Assembly (NCBI GenBank): GCA_021817145.1
Contig: JAKAVV010000006.1
Location: 19,087-83,086, forward strand
Reading direction: 5' to 3'
DNA: 64,000 nt
Source of the DNA: a bacterium
GTDB taxonomy: Bacteria; Vulcanimicrobiota; JABDET01
Shown: piece after piece, positions 53,801 through 62,900 of the stretch
How positions within the stretch are numbered: the first letter of the stretch is position 1
Layout: the number at the start of each line of letters is the position of its first letter
Program-made: the position numbers and the translations under genes
Notes under the pieces: model-generated
The model's input: the letters and a program-made list of their open reading frames with translations, nothing else
What the model was told of the DNA's origin: nothing
Database searches by the model: none

Positions 53801-55476
53801 ACAAGTTTATCAGCCTCGTTTTCGCCAAACAAAAATCAAATCAGAACGGCTTTGAAGCTGCTTTCATGCGTCACGATCTCGGCGAGCTGGCCGAAGACAA
53901 CCCAAAATCTTGGATGGTTTGGATGAAACGGACCGAGCTGGAACGACTTTCTCCAGGAACGCTGGCATTTCTGGAATACCGAAGCCCGCGTGATCGGGAG
54001 ATCTTGTTGAAAATGTACGGCTATGATGCCAATGGGGATCCCGTCAATCCCCGCCCCTTGCTTGGTGACCGAGGCCCAGGCACCTGGAACGCAAAGTTTT
54101 ACAGAGAATTTGACATGACCAATGACAAGGATCTGTGGACCGATCCCAAAACCAGCAAGCTCTGGACAGTCAAGCAAATCCTCGGCTTCGAGCCTTCCGA
54201 CTTTGAGGAAACTCGATCCCGCATGGCCGAGAAAGGCTTCTGGCCACTTTATGAAGGGAAGCACATCGAGCAGTTTCTTGTGGATATCAAACCAATCGAG
54301 CGGTGGGTTAACCTAGAGGTTGTCCTGAGCAGATATGGCAGGCCGCCAATTTCCAGCCCCAAAGTGGTAGTTCGGGCCATAGCCAGCAACACCAATGAGC
54401 GAACCTGCATTGCCGCGGTCATTCCAGAAAAATCTTGCTTCGGCCATTCATTGTATGGTTGTATTACTACTGTCGACCCGGTTGTGGTAGTTACCATTCT
54501 TAATTCTTTCTCCGCAGATTATGCGCTTAGGCTTCGAATGTCATCAAATGTCAGCCCTGTATACTTGCGCACTACGGCAACTGTCGTGGAGCTTCACCCT
54601 TCATTTCTTGAGTTAAGCTTATCAATGCCGCCCGGCACAATGCACGTTTCTCAAGTGGCTGAATTTTGGCCCGCAATTTGGGAGTTAAATCGCACAGTTG
54701 CCGAAGCCTATGGACTAAATCCATCCGACTTCGAGCACATCCTCAACTCCTTCCCTGTTTTTGCCCGCAAGCGTCCAGAGTTTCACGCTTACCTCCGCGA
54801 ACGCCTTGCCGAATGGAAAGCAGAGACGGAAAAGAGAGGGCAGAGAGCAGTCCAGATTCTCCCGCTTCCGCACATGGAAACGGCCTCAGTGGAAAGTGTC
54901 GCTCAACAAGACGGCAAGTTGCGGTTCAAGCAAGCGGCTGCCCTTTCCTTCATTGCTTATCAACTTGATCAGACAGGGTTCGGGCGGGTGGGCCACGATA
55001 AACTCGTATATCTTGCCCAGGAGCATCTTGGAATTCCTCTTGGATTCAATTTCGAGCGCAAAGCAGCAGGCCCCTGGGATCCCGATCTGCGTTACAAAGT
55101 AGAAAAATTAGCTGTCAAAAAAGAGTGGCTCGTCGTCGATCAACCTTCAGGGCCGAATACTCCCACTAGCTTCAAGCTCGGCCCAAAAGCAACAGAAGGC
55201 ATTGCTGCCGCTGAAAAATTTTTGGGCCCCAAAGCTAAAGAACTTCGCGACCTATGCGCATCATTTAAATCCACGTTCGGCACTGCGGGCCTTGAACGCT
55301 GGGCAACGATTCACAAATGTTGGAAAGATTTGGCGCAAAAGGGGAAACAGGTCACAGAGGACGACCTCGTGCAGGAAGTTCTAGGGTGGAAAGGCCATCG
55401 TCAAGATTATACTGAGAAAGTAATTCGTAGGGCTATCCACGGAATGAAAAAAGAGGGCCTGCTGCCGCGAACATGA
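50836..55476 (+). CDS. drmMI: Giant adenine-specific DNA methyltransferase, DrmMI/PglX-like
   Basis: A 1546-residue protein. SAM motif I is D563PACG567 in VLDPACGSAHFL, and the catalytic motif N840PPW843 marks an N6-adenine methyltransferase. An acidic, disordered-looking linker (residues about 460-500) precedes the catalytic part. Residues about 1180-1320 likely hold target recognition. The last 180 residues (LVYLAQEHLGIPLGF, FERKAAGPWDPDL) form a separate winged-helix-like domain also seen at the end of other defence methylase subunits. It would methylate self DNA in a DISARM-like system. GGAGGGG precedes the ATG. Confidence 0.82.
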   Translation: MFRHIRNVKGFFSDYYLGSIFGRGEGRSRKKQLSDRDTDAAYNRFRRLYQRVEGQVLDSHNTRERFVRPLLRDVLGFHLGSGEESVYPLFKNAEEEQAGHSPILLAYCGASDEELDKGHGNSIPMKRLEKTLADGIEHGFLITSERFRMVRAPGEGPSGAYLEVDLPGLASDEDPESFAAFYRLFYLSNFLPDENGKISIHEVERLSSEHAERVSEDLKRSVFRATEILVSGLLKDAVHRGDILDLLKMSDLDLRLFRDAGLTALYRILFILYAEARDTRLDSHQVYRDAYSVHGLVEEILRQPSQKWPENRTAYWERLLALFSIYDKGLPAITPWENIPPRGGDFFNAKTPAGLLLEKACLSDALVAELLLALTTTVPRLGVGRERVSFRELDIESLGAVYEGLLEYEPRVAYETNIEVRVQGKVFALPPTEVVRLCAEKNLKVSGELAIVAGTEAESLHPDAAIEEEETESEEIENEESERGDGESGEDEAEDKGVKKGSTAKLLRRLEPGDFHFVPGSARKGSGSFYTPTELVKDLIYHTLGPLAKGKSSEEILRLRVLDPACGSAHFLVEAMRFLGKELHRALVQEHGGKAPAGFQRGEWDANFEASDEEARAANSEARAWCKRQIAEHSLFGVDLNPTAVSLARVALWIESLAGDRPLSYFEHHIRCGNSLLGTWLARLDQPPLPTMSKVEIKNQSHLFGEIVRKAVHEAAGIRRMIDEAKPDSLQQEGIDPETIQEQEFKEAQRQRADQLLQAAHLLFDLRSASAFLPEIWHDWASLCGHVENLNKLTEYAHSCSWWSRFEEIRNRERFFHWELEFPEVFFDSGHPGFDAVLGNPPWDKIKPDKKEFYGKYDILIRAFVGGELDRRISELESGIPNLGVEFSRYENRVKTLAACLKKGGDYQYQDWEIDGKSTGGDPDVFKFFLEQGCKIAHAGGFVGFVVPSALYNNEGCTGLRHLLLEEADVKRFYAFENRRKVFPIDSRYKFISLVFAKQKSNQNGFEAAFMRHDLGELAEDNPKSWMVWMKRTELERLSPGTLAFLEYRSPRDREILLKMYGYDANGDPVNPRPLLGDRGPGTWNAKFYREFDMTNDKDLWTDPKTSKLWTVKQILGFEPSDFEETRSRMAEKGFWPLYEGKHIEQFLVDIKPIERWVNLEVVLSRYGRPPISSPKVVVRAIASNTNERTCIAAVIPEKSCFGHSLYGCITTVDPVVVVTILNSFSADYALRLRMSSNVSPVYLRTTATVVELHPSFLELSLSMPPGTMHVSQVAEFWPAIWELNRTVAEAYGLNPSDFEHILNSFPVFARKRPEFHAYLRERLAEWKAETEKRGQRAVQILPLPHMETASVESVAQQDGKLRFKQAAALSFIAYQLDQTGFGRVGHDKLVYLAQEHLGIPLGFNFERKAAGPWDPDLRYKVEKLAVKKEWLVVDQPSGPNTPTSFKLGPKATEGIAAAEKFLGPKAKELRDLCASFKSTFGTAGLERWATIHKCWKDLAQKGKQVTEDDLVQEVLGWKGHRQDYTEKVIRRAIHGMKKEGLLPRT

Positions 55477-55520
55477 TTGAAGAAAGAATTAAAACACACA
55501 CAAACACAAAAACTTTTGGC

Positions 55521-55535
55521 CGCCTTAAGAAGGCG
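55521..55535 (+). other. Small stem-loop between methylase and nuclease genes
   Basis: CGCCTT (55521-55526) pairs with AAGGCG (55530-55535) across a 3-nt loop, without a following T-run. It sits in the 91-bp gap before the HamA-like gene, the largest gap inside the operon, and may tune expression or mark a module junction. Confidence 0.4.
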
Positions 55536-55567
55536 TGTCCCCTCATCAAAGCAAGGGAAGAATGGCT

Positions 55568-56401
55568 ATGAGCAAGCAAATGGCCAGCTCTGAGAAAGGA
55601 ACCCAAGTTCCCCAGGGGAAGAAACAGGGGCAGGTCAGTAAGTTGGATGGACGCGCTCTGTTCAAGAAGTGGCTGAAGGCGGCCAAGAAAACATCATCTC
55701 CGGGCGTTAGCGTATACACGGAGCGTTCCGACAAGCGTTCAATCGGCTTGAGTATTCTCAGGGAATTGCTTGGCGATCACTTCGTTGGAGAAGAAACCAT
55801 TCTGAAGGCAGGAGGCTATTCAAAATCCGCCGCCATCATTGCTAATAGCCTTCCGACTAACAAGCGCGTCCAATCAGGAGATCTCGGAGAGCTGCTGGCC
55901 ACCGAATATCTGAACTCGGAAACAACCTTTGCGGTTCCAATCAAAAAACTCCGCTGGAAAGATGATAGGGAAACAGCGATGCGAGGGAACGACGTAATTG
56001 GGGTTGATAATAGGGAAAAACCGATTCGAGTGATGAAGGTAGAATGCAAAAGCCGAGCACAGTTTAGTAAGGCCACTGTCGAGGAGGCAGCAACGAACCT
56101 GGAACTTCACGACGGAAGACCAAATCCATCTACATTGGCGTTCATAACCAAACGGCTTTACGAAGAAAAGCGCGATGATGAAGCGAAGGTATTCCAAGAT
56201 TTACAGAGCGGTGGCGCGATCTCCGCGGAAAATATCACCCACTTAATCTTTGCGCTTGCCGGAAACGACCCATCTTCGCATTTGGCAAACTGGTCGAAAT
56301 CGAAGTTTCATGAAATAAAACGAAAGAGTGCTGCGATAGTGGTCCAGGGTCACGGTGACTTCGTAACGGCGGTGTACGAGACGCATGGCACGAAATCCTG
56401 A
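55568..56401 (+). CDS. hamA: HamA-like (DUF1837) nuclease of a Hachiman module
   Basis: A 277-residue protein with a PD-(D/E)xK-type active site: SGDLGELLA (E108), RGNDVIG (D142) and VECKS (E159, K161). This spacing and the helicase partner fit HamA, the DUF1837 nuclease of Hachiman. The first 40 residues are basic and disordered-looking. ATG 55568 was chosen because AAGGGA lies 9 nt upstream; ATG 55562 is an alternative. It overlaps the helicase gene by 17 bp. HamA cuts DNA after HamB senses damage or foreign DNA. Confidence 0.72.
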   Translation: MSKQMASSEKGTQVPQGKKQGQVSKLDGRALFKKWLKAAKKTSSPGVSVYTERSDKRSIGLSILRELLGDHFVGEETILKAGGYSKSAAIIANSLPTNKRVQSGDLGELLATEYLNSETTFAVPIKKLRWKDDRETAMRGNDVIGVDNREKPIRVMKVECKSRAQFSKATVEEAATNLELHDGRPNPSTLAFITKRLYEEKRDDEAKVFQDLQSGGAISAENITHLIFALAGNDPSSHLANWSKSKFHEIKRKSAAIVVQGHGDFVTAVYETHGTKS

Positions 56402-59400
56402 AGCAATCAATAAAGCACTGAACGCCCTTATTCAGCCCGACGCACGCGGAAGGCTGCTGGCGCGCGGATTGGCACGCGGCATGATATGGCACGACGGAAT
56501 CATCCCCGCAGGAGCTCAGAAATTCTCGCCAAGTCTCACCTCCGATCTTTTGGATTTTGGCTACGGCGTGTTGGCCCTCGCCCTTGAGCTTCGCGATGCC
56601 AATCTGAATCGAGAAACGAATCAATGGTTTAACACGGATGAAGCATTTCGTGTCGCCGCCGAGGCTATTGAGTCCGCTGTCCGACGCGGCGATCCTCGAA
56701 ATGATGAACAAGGAAGGCATTTAATCGTGAGTGCAGCGGCTTTCCATCTTGCCGGATTTGCAGCACGCTCTTTCTCAATGCTTCCTTTCCCCGCTCTCTC
56801 CAAGAACCTCGCTTCATACGAAAAGGCGCTTGGGTATTTACTACGCAGGGATTTGCCTCAGTTACGCGATCATATCATTCAATGGCATTCCGGGAATTTG
56901 AAAAGTGATGAAGCCGTAGAGAAGCGATTGCTCGATAAAAGCGATGACTTCTGCCCGGAGGATGCCGCGGTTCTGGTGCTGACAACCTCTTATTACCGTG
57001 GCCTTGGACTGGCGGACACGGCGCTGCTGTTCGGAAATCACAACCTGTACGAAAAGGCTATTGAAGCAATACAAAATGTCATCGCCTCAGCCGCGAAGAT
57101 CGGCAATATTCCAACTTGGTGGGTTGCCACGCTGACGCTGCATCTGATTCGCGATCTCTGGGACCAAAGTCTTTTTGTGAAACTCCCATCTGATTCGACT
57201 CCGCCCCTCCCCGCCCGCTGGAATGTTCTGAGGCGTGATTTCATCGCGCAGCTCGGGACGCGCCGACCCCCTCATATTGAATTGTGGCCCTCCCAAATTA
57301 GTGCAGCGAGGCGCGCAATCGATCCTACGGATGATCTGGTCATTGCTTTGCCTACTAGCGCAGGTAAGACTCGCATCGCGGAGTTGTGCATACTTCGTGC
57401 GCTGGCGGATGCTAAGCGGACGATTTATGTAACTCCGCTGCGAGCTTTGTCAGCTCAGATTGAGAGGGTACTTGCGAAAACATTCGTTCCTCTGGGAGCG
57501 ACGGTCACCTCGCTCTACGGCGCAAGCGGGGCGACGCTAATGGATACTAAGACTCTGGCGAGCGCGAATATCGTCGTGGCGACGCCGGAAAAACTGGATT
57601 TTGCATTGCGTCAGGATGCCGGAGTTCTAAATGATGTTGGGCTTGTCGTGTTCGATGAAGGACACATGATCGGCGTGGATAGTCGAGAAATCCGGTACGA
57701 GGTGCTCATTCAACGGCTCTTGCGCCGCAGCGACGCAAACGGGAGAAGAATCGTTTGCCTTTCAGCCATGTTCAATCACGAAGACCCGTATTTTAAGGAC
57801 TTTAACAATTGGCTCCGGAGCGACGAACCGGGAGAGCCGGTCAATGTTCTGTGGCGCCCGACAAGGCAGCGCTTTGCGACACTCGATTGGAGTCCAAGCA
57901 GCAAAACGGGAAAGTTAGCATTCCTGGATGATGAAGGGCCATTTGTTCCCAGGTTCGTCGAGGAGAGTGCGCCCAGCGGGCGGCGCCAAAAACCTTTTCC
58001 CAAGGATGAGATGGAATTTTGCATTTGTGCAGCAAATGCATTCGCCCGCGATGGTCATACCGTACTGGTCTATTCGCCACGGAGGAACCAAGTGGAGGCT
58101 TTAGCACAGGAATTCCATCACATGCACAAGCAAGGTTACCTGGACAATGTGAAGGCTCCTGAGGCGGAGCTTCTTTCTGTCGCACGGGCTATTGGTCGCG
58201 AGTGGCTTGGCGAGAACCATGCCGCCGTGAAGGCCCTTGAAGTAGGTGTTGGTACGCATCACGGCGCGTTGCCCCGCCCTTTCTTAAACGCAATAGAGGA
58301 ACTATTAGACGCTAGACGACTGTCAGTTGTTATCGCCTCTCCAACATTAGCGCAAGGTATAGACCTGACTTGCAGTGTCCTAATTTTTCGCTCTTTGAAA
58401 CGATATAAAAGCGGAAGGTGGGTAGGTATCTCCGCGGCAGAATTTTCAAACGTGATCGGCCGTTCAGGTCGGGCATACGCCGATCTCGACGGTATCTCCG
58501 TCCTGCCAACCTTCGACTCGGCGGCGCATTCCAACCAACGCACATTGTTTGAAAATCTCGTTAAAGAATCAAAAGGTCAGAGACTGTGGAGTGGGTTGGC
58601 GCTATTGATCTTGCGTATCGGGGAGCGCCTTGCGGAGAAGTTCGGTACGAATCGAGAAGAGTTGCTCGAATATGTTTTAAATCAGCGCGACCTGTGGGAA
58701 GACGCACGCCTCACCATCAGTGAGCAACAAGATGGTGAGGATGACGGTGATGAAGAGGATCGCCTCGGGGAACAGATCTCAAATTTAGACGTGGCGTTGT
58801 TCTCGCTGATCGAACCGCTCAACGCTGATGTATCACAAGTGGCCACCATCCTCGACGACGTTTTGAAAGATTCTCTCTGGAAACGTACGCTCGTTCACAA
58901 AGAGGAACCGATCCAAAAATTCGAACGCGAGCTGCTGCGTTCTCGAGCGGAATGGCTTTGGCGTAACAGCACAACAGAACAGCGTCGCGGTTGCTTCCAC
59001 TCCGGGTTAGGCAGAAAACCTGGACTCTTTATTTACGAACGTCTCGACTCCCTGGCAAGCGTGCTCTGCGAATTCCAGAAGGCCGTAGTCGCCGACGATG
59101 GTGAGACGGTTGGTTCAGCGGCGGTAGCTCTCTATGAGCAGGTCATGGCAGAACCGTTCTTCGCCGTCAGGCGCCTACCTACTGGGTGGCAAAAAGCCCT
59201 ATCTGAATGGGTCCAGGGCATCTCATTCTCTGAAATTCTCGATGGCCGAAAGACTCTGGATGCCCAGCGGACACAAATTTTCGTTCAGGATGGAATCGTC
59301 TTCCACTTAGTGTGGGCTGCAGAAGCAATACGAGTCCAAGCCATCTCAACTGGGCATGCGCGGGCTTCAGAACTTGGTGATGGCCCAGCATTTGCCCTCA

Positions 59401-59870
59401 CTTATGGAGTTCCATCGATCCCCGCCGCGCTTTTGTGTCAGATGGGCTTTTCGTCTCGGGTTGGCGCGGTATGGGTCACCCGTAGACTCGCAGCGTCATT
59501 TTCAGATACAGTAGGCTTGCGTGACTGGTTGAGACAGCACGACGCTCTACTATCTGCGCAGGATTTTTGGCCATCGGAGGAGATGTACAAGTTGTGGAGG
59601 CGTGCATCGTCACCGACTAGCACAGAGCGCCCACGACCATGGGTTCATAAGGGCCACACCGTTCAGGTGGACTGGAGGTTCGCTACTCCCCCTCCAGCAA
59701 ACAGCCAGGTGAGGATAATCGCCGGAAATGATCGCTCAGGAATAATCTGCGCAACCGATCTGACCCCCCTGGGGACCGCGCAATTTAAATTTGATCCGCA
59801 TGGGGCTTCTCTTGACGGAAGAGTTACGGCTACTGGAGAGGTTCTTATCTCCTATTTTGGAAAGGGCTAG
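56385..59870 (+). CDS. hamB: HamB-like Ski2-type DExH helicase
   Basis: A 1161-residue helicase. The N-terminal 290 residues are helical and precede the motor, as in HamB where this part holds HamA. Walker A PTSAGKT ends with K328-T329; then TPLRALSAQIERV (Ia), VFDEGHMIG (II), CLSAMFNH (III), GVGTHHGALPRPFLNAIEE (IV-V region), ATPEK and EFSNVIGRSGRAY (VI). The C-terminal 500 residues are a Ski2-like ratchet plus unassigned region. It is translated coupled to the HamA-like nuclease. Together they form a Hachiman pair inside the DISARM-like operon. Confidence 0.78.
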   Translation: MARNPEAINKALNALIQPDARGRLLARGLARGMIWHDGIIPAGAQKFSPSLTSDLLDFGYGVLALALELRDANLNRETNQWFNTDEAFRVAAEAIESAVRRGDPRNDEQGRHLIVSAAAFHLAGFAARSFSMLPFPALSKNLASYEKALGYLLRRDLPQLRDHIIQWHSGNLKSDEAVEKRLLDKSDDFCPEDAAVLVLTTSYYRGLGLADTALLFGNHNLYEKAIEAIQNVIASAAKIGNIPTWWVATLTLHLIRDLWDQSLFVKLPSDSTPPLPARWNVLRRDFIAQLGTRRPPHIELWPSQISAARRAIDPTDDLVIALPTSAGKTRIAELCILRALADAKRTIYVTPLRALSAQIERVLAKTFVPLGATVTSLYGASGATLMDTKTLASANIVVATPEKLDFALRQDAGVLNDVGLVVFDEGHMIGVDSREIRYEVLIQRLLRRSDANGRRIVCLSAMFNHEDPYFKDFNNWLRSDEPGEPVNVLWRPTRQRFATLDWSPSSKTGKLAFLDDEGPFVPRFVEESAPSGRRQKPFPKDEMEFCICAANAFARDGHTVLVYSPRRNQVEALAQEFHHMHKQGYLDNVKAPEAELLSVARAIGREWLGENHAAVKALEVGVGTHHGALPRPFLNAIEELLDARRLSVVIASPTLAQGIDLTCSVLIFRSLKRYKSGRWVGISAAEFSNVIGRSGRAYADLDGISVLPTFDSAAHSNQRTLFENLVKESKGQRLWSGLALLILRIGERLAEKFGTNREELLEYVLNQRDLWEDARLTISEQQDGEDDGDEEDRLGEQISNLDVALFSLIEPLNADVSQVATILDDVLKDSLWKRTLVHKEEPIQKFERELLRSRAEWLWRNSTTEQRRGCFHSGLGRKPGLFIYERLDSLASVLCEFQKAVVADDGETVGSAAVALYEQVMAEPFFAVRRLPTGWQKALSEWVQGISFSEILDGRKTLDAQRTQIFVQDGIVFHLVWAAEAIRVQAISTGHARASELGDGPAFALTYGVPSIPAALLCQMGFSSRVGAVWVTRRLAASFSDTVGLRDWLRQHDALLSAQDFWPSEEMYKLWRRASSPTSTERPRPWVHKGHTVQVDWRFATPPPANSQVRIIAGNDRSGIICATDLTPLGTAQFKFDPHGASLDGRVTATGEVLISYFGKG

Positions 59871-59913
59871 CGCAAAGGGTGAAAATTAGGAGAAAAATTA
59901 TGGATGACAGATC

Positions 59914-62900
59914 ATGAAAATTCCAGCGGTCGCATGTGTGCGCCACCTGATCAATGAATATCGCCGGTTCCTCAGGACAAGCTATCGCTTCCTTGACCCG
60001 CACCTTCGTGTACAATTCGAGGAGCATCTTTCACAAATTGATGTGGTGGTTAAGGGACCTTATGTTACGTTGACCCAGGAGTTTGAGAATGGGAAGACCT
60101 TGCGAGCCCACGTGGAGTCAGGGGAAGCTGATCCGGATCTTTTAAAGGCAAACTGGCCGTTTGGCGAGCAGCCGCTGTATCGCCACCAGGAAAAGGCGTT
60201 CAAAGCCGGGTGGGCAGGCCATTCTTTTGTGGTGACGACTGGAACAGGCTCCGGAAAGACCGAGGCATTCCTTCTTCCGATTCTAAATGGAATCATCAAG
60301 CGAAAGAGGGAAGGCGTTCAGGGAGTTCAAGCCATCCTCCTTTACCCGATGAATGCTCTCGCCAATGATCAGTTGGAGCGGATGCGGAGGCTGCTCCGTG
60401 GGAGCAAGTTACCGGTTTCCTTCGCGATGTACACGGGGGACAGTGATGCTTCTTCCCAGAACCTCCAGGAAGAGCCGGCGGAAACGGAGCGCCTCACCAG
60501 GGCAGCAATCCGACAAAATCCACCTGACATTCTCTTAACCAACTACAAGCAGCTTGAGTTTTTACTCATCCGCAGGGAGGATCGGACGCTTTTTACTCCA
60601 TCCCTTCGCTATCTTGTTCTTGACGAGCTTCATTCTTATCGCGGCGCGCTGGCCACCGAGATTGCTTGCCTGATCCGCCGCCTGAAAAAGCACGCTGGAC
60701 TTGAGGAAAACCAATTACAAGGAATGGCCACTTCTGCAACGGTCGCCTCAGGCGAAGGCGGAGCCGTTTCTCTGGCGCAATTTGCAACCGTTCTTTTCGG
60801 GGAAGCATTCCGGGAAGAGAACATCATCGAGGAAACCTACGTCACACGGAAGCAGTCAAGCACACGATGGGTGCCCGCACTTCCACAGCTTTGTAAAGAA
60901 GATTTACTGGACCTGAATCCGGATGAGGAAAATTCCGTTATCTCTTTGGCAGAGAAACTGACAGGACGTTCTTGCCCGACTGCAGGCGCAATACCAGATA
61001 GAATCTCCGCAATTCTTGCCGGAAACGCGGTTGTGGAAGCCCTGGAACAAATTTTTTCCAAGCCCTGTCTTGTTGATAAAGGAGCGAAGCTTCTCTCCGA
61101 ACATGTTCCCGAACGGTCTGGAATCAACCTGGAGCTGCTCCGTAGAGAAGTAGAGGGATATCTTTTAATCGGAAGCATTGGTGATGATAATAATCCTCCC
61201 CGTCTTCGCCCCAAACTGCACACTTTTTTCCACGGCGTTTACGATGTTTCCTTATGCTTGAATCCGGAGTGTCGAAAACTCGTTCCTCAAGGTGGAAGTG
61301 AGTGCGCCTCCTGCGGATCCGCAGCCCGCCCTGCAGCGCTTTGCCGCACCTGCGGCCAGGATTTCGTGAAGGTTCGTTTTGGGAAGGAAGGAGGGGATAT
61401 TCCGGTCGGAACGGGTGACTTCTTCACAGACAGCCTTACCGCATTCTTAACGCATGGAATTCATGAGCTTCCAGATGCTCTTGGAACATCTGATGACGAA
61501 GCATCAGAGAAGAGCGAGGAACATGAGAAACCAAGAACAAGGGTGCGGGAGCCTCAAGACTCGGATAAACTGCAACCGGTATCTGTTTGTATTCAGTGCG
61601 GCAGGGTTATGGAGCCTGGCAAGACCTGCCCTGAGCATGAGAGCGGCGTCCCCTACTGGGAAAGACAAGGGAAATTGAGCACCTGTCCTGCCTGCGGCGA
61701 CACCTATCCCAGGGGGGACATCGTAACCCCGCTTCGCACTGGAACTGCTTCCACTGTATCCATTCTTGTCAACCATCATCTCGACTTCCTGGTAGGAGAG
61801 GATCGGCGGATCCTGGTTTTTGGAGATAACAGGCAGGACGTGGCCCATCAAGCCGGTTACGCGACAAACAAGCATCGAGCTTTCGCATTACGGCACGTCA
61901 TTGCAAACGAAGTACGTCAAGCAGGTAATGACGGGATTTATTTGCAGGAGCTGCCTGAGCGCCTCTTTGATCAATATAAGGCGTTGGGAATCATCACAGG
62001 GCGACCTACCAGACCCGAACGTGAACTCTGGCTCAAGGGGCTTACTTATGAAACAGCCAACGAGCTGTCGCGATATTCCCGCCAGCGCGCTTCTTTGGAA
62101 ACCCTGGGACTGGTGGGGGTGGAGTACGAGTTCCTGGAGGAACTGGAAAAAGAGCGAAGCTTTGAGCTGGCAGCCCGGAATGCGGGGCTGGATAAACAAA
62201 CCGCCCTTGACCTGACCCGTGCTATTCTGGATATTATGCGAAAGAATCGGGCTGTGGCTTTTGATTTTTTTCAGGAGTACCTTGATCCCGAAAAAAAGCG
62301 CCAATATCGTGAGCTGGAAGCAGAGCCGTACAATCTGCGGTTTCCTGACAAAGACAAACAACCCAAAGGATTTGCGCTTAACCGACCCGATCATATTCGT
62401 GCTTCTCAGGGGAGCAAAATTTTAGGTTTTTTTCAGGAAAATCTCCACAGCGGGTCAATGACTGCAGTAGAAAAGGTAGCTAAAAGACTTATTAGAGAGC
62501 GAGAAAAGGCAAGAGAATTCCTCGAATCAGTGGTGCCGCTCCTGGTGAAACTCGAAATCCTCCTCCCTGTTCCGCATTTTCCCCTTCCTGCCAAGGATCG
62601 GGTGGGGAGGCTGCAGGTATTGCAGATCAATCCGAAGATCATCAGGCTTGTGCACTGCACAAACGGATTTCGATGCAATGCCTGCCAGACATGGCGTCCC
62701 TATTTTCTCAATACGTGTCCCACCCCGAAGTGCGGCCGGGGAACCATGCAGCAAAGTCTCCCTGACAGAGATAATTATTATGTTCACCTTTATGAAGATC
62801 GCCCTCCCCAGAAACTCGTCCTGAAGGAACACAGCGCACACATTGCCGGAGAAGAGCGCGCTAAAAGGGAATCCGAATTTAAAGATGGGAGCCTAACCGG

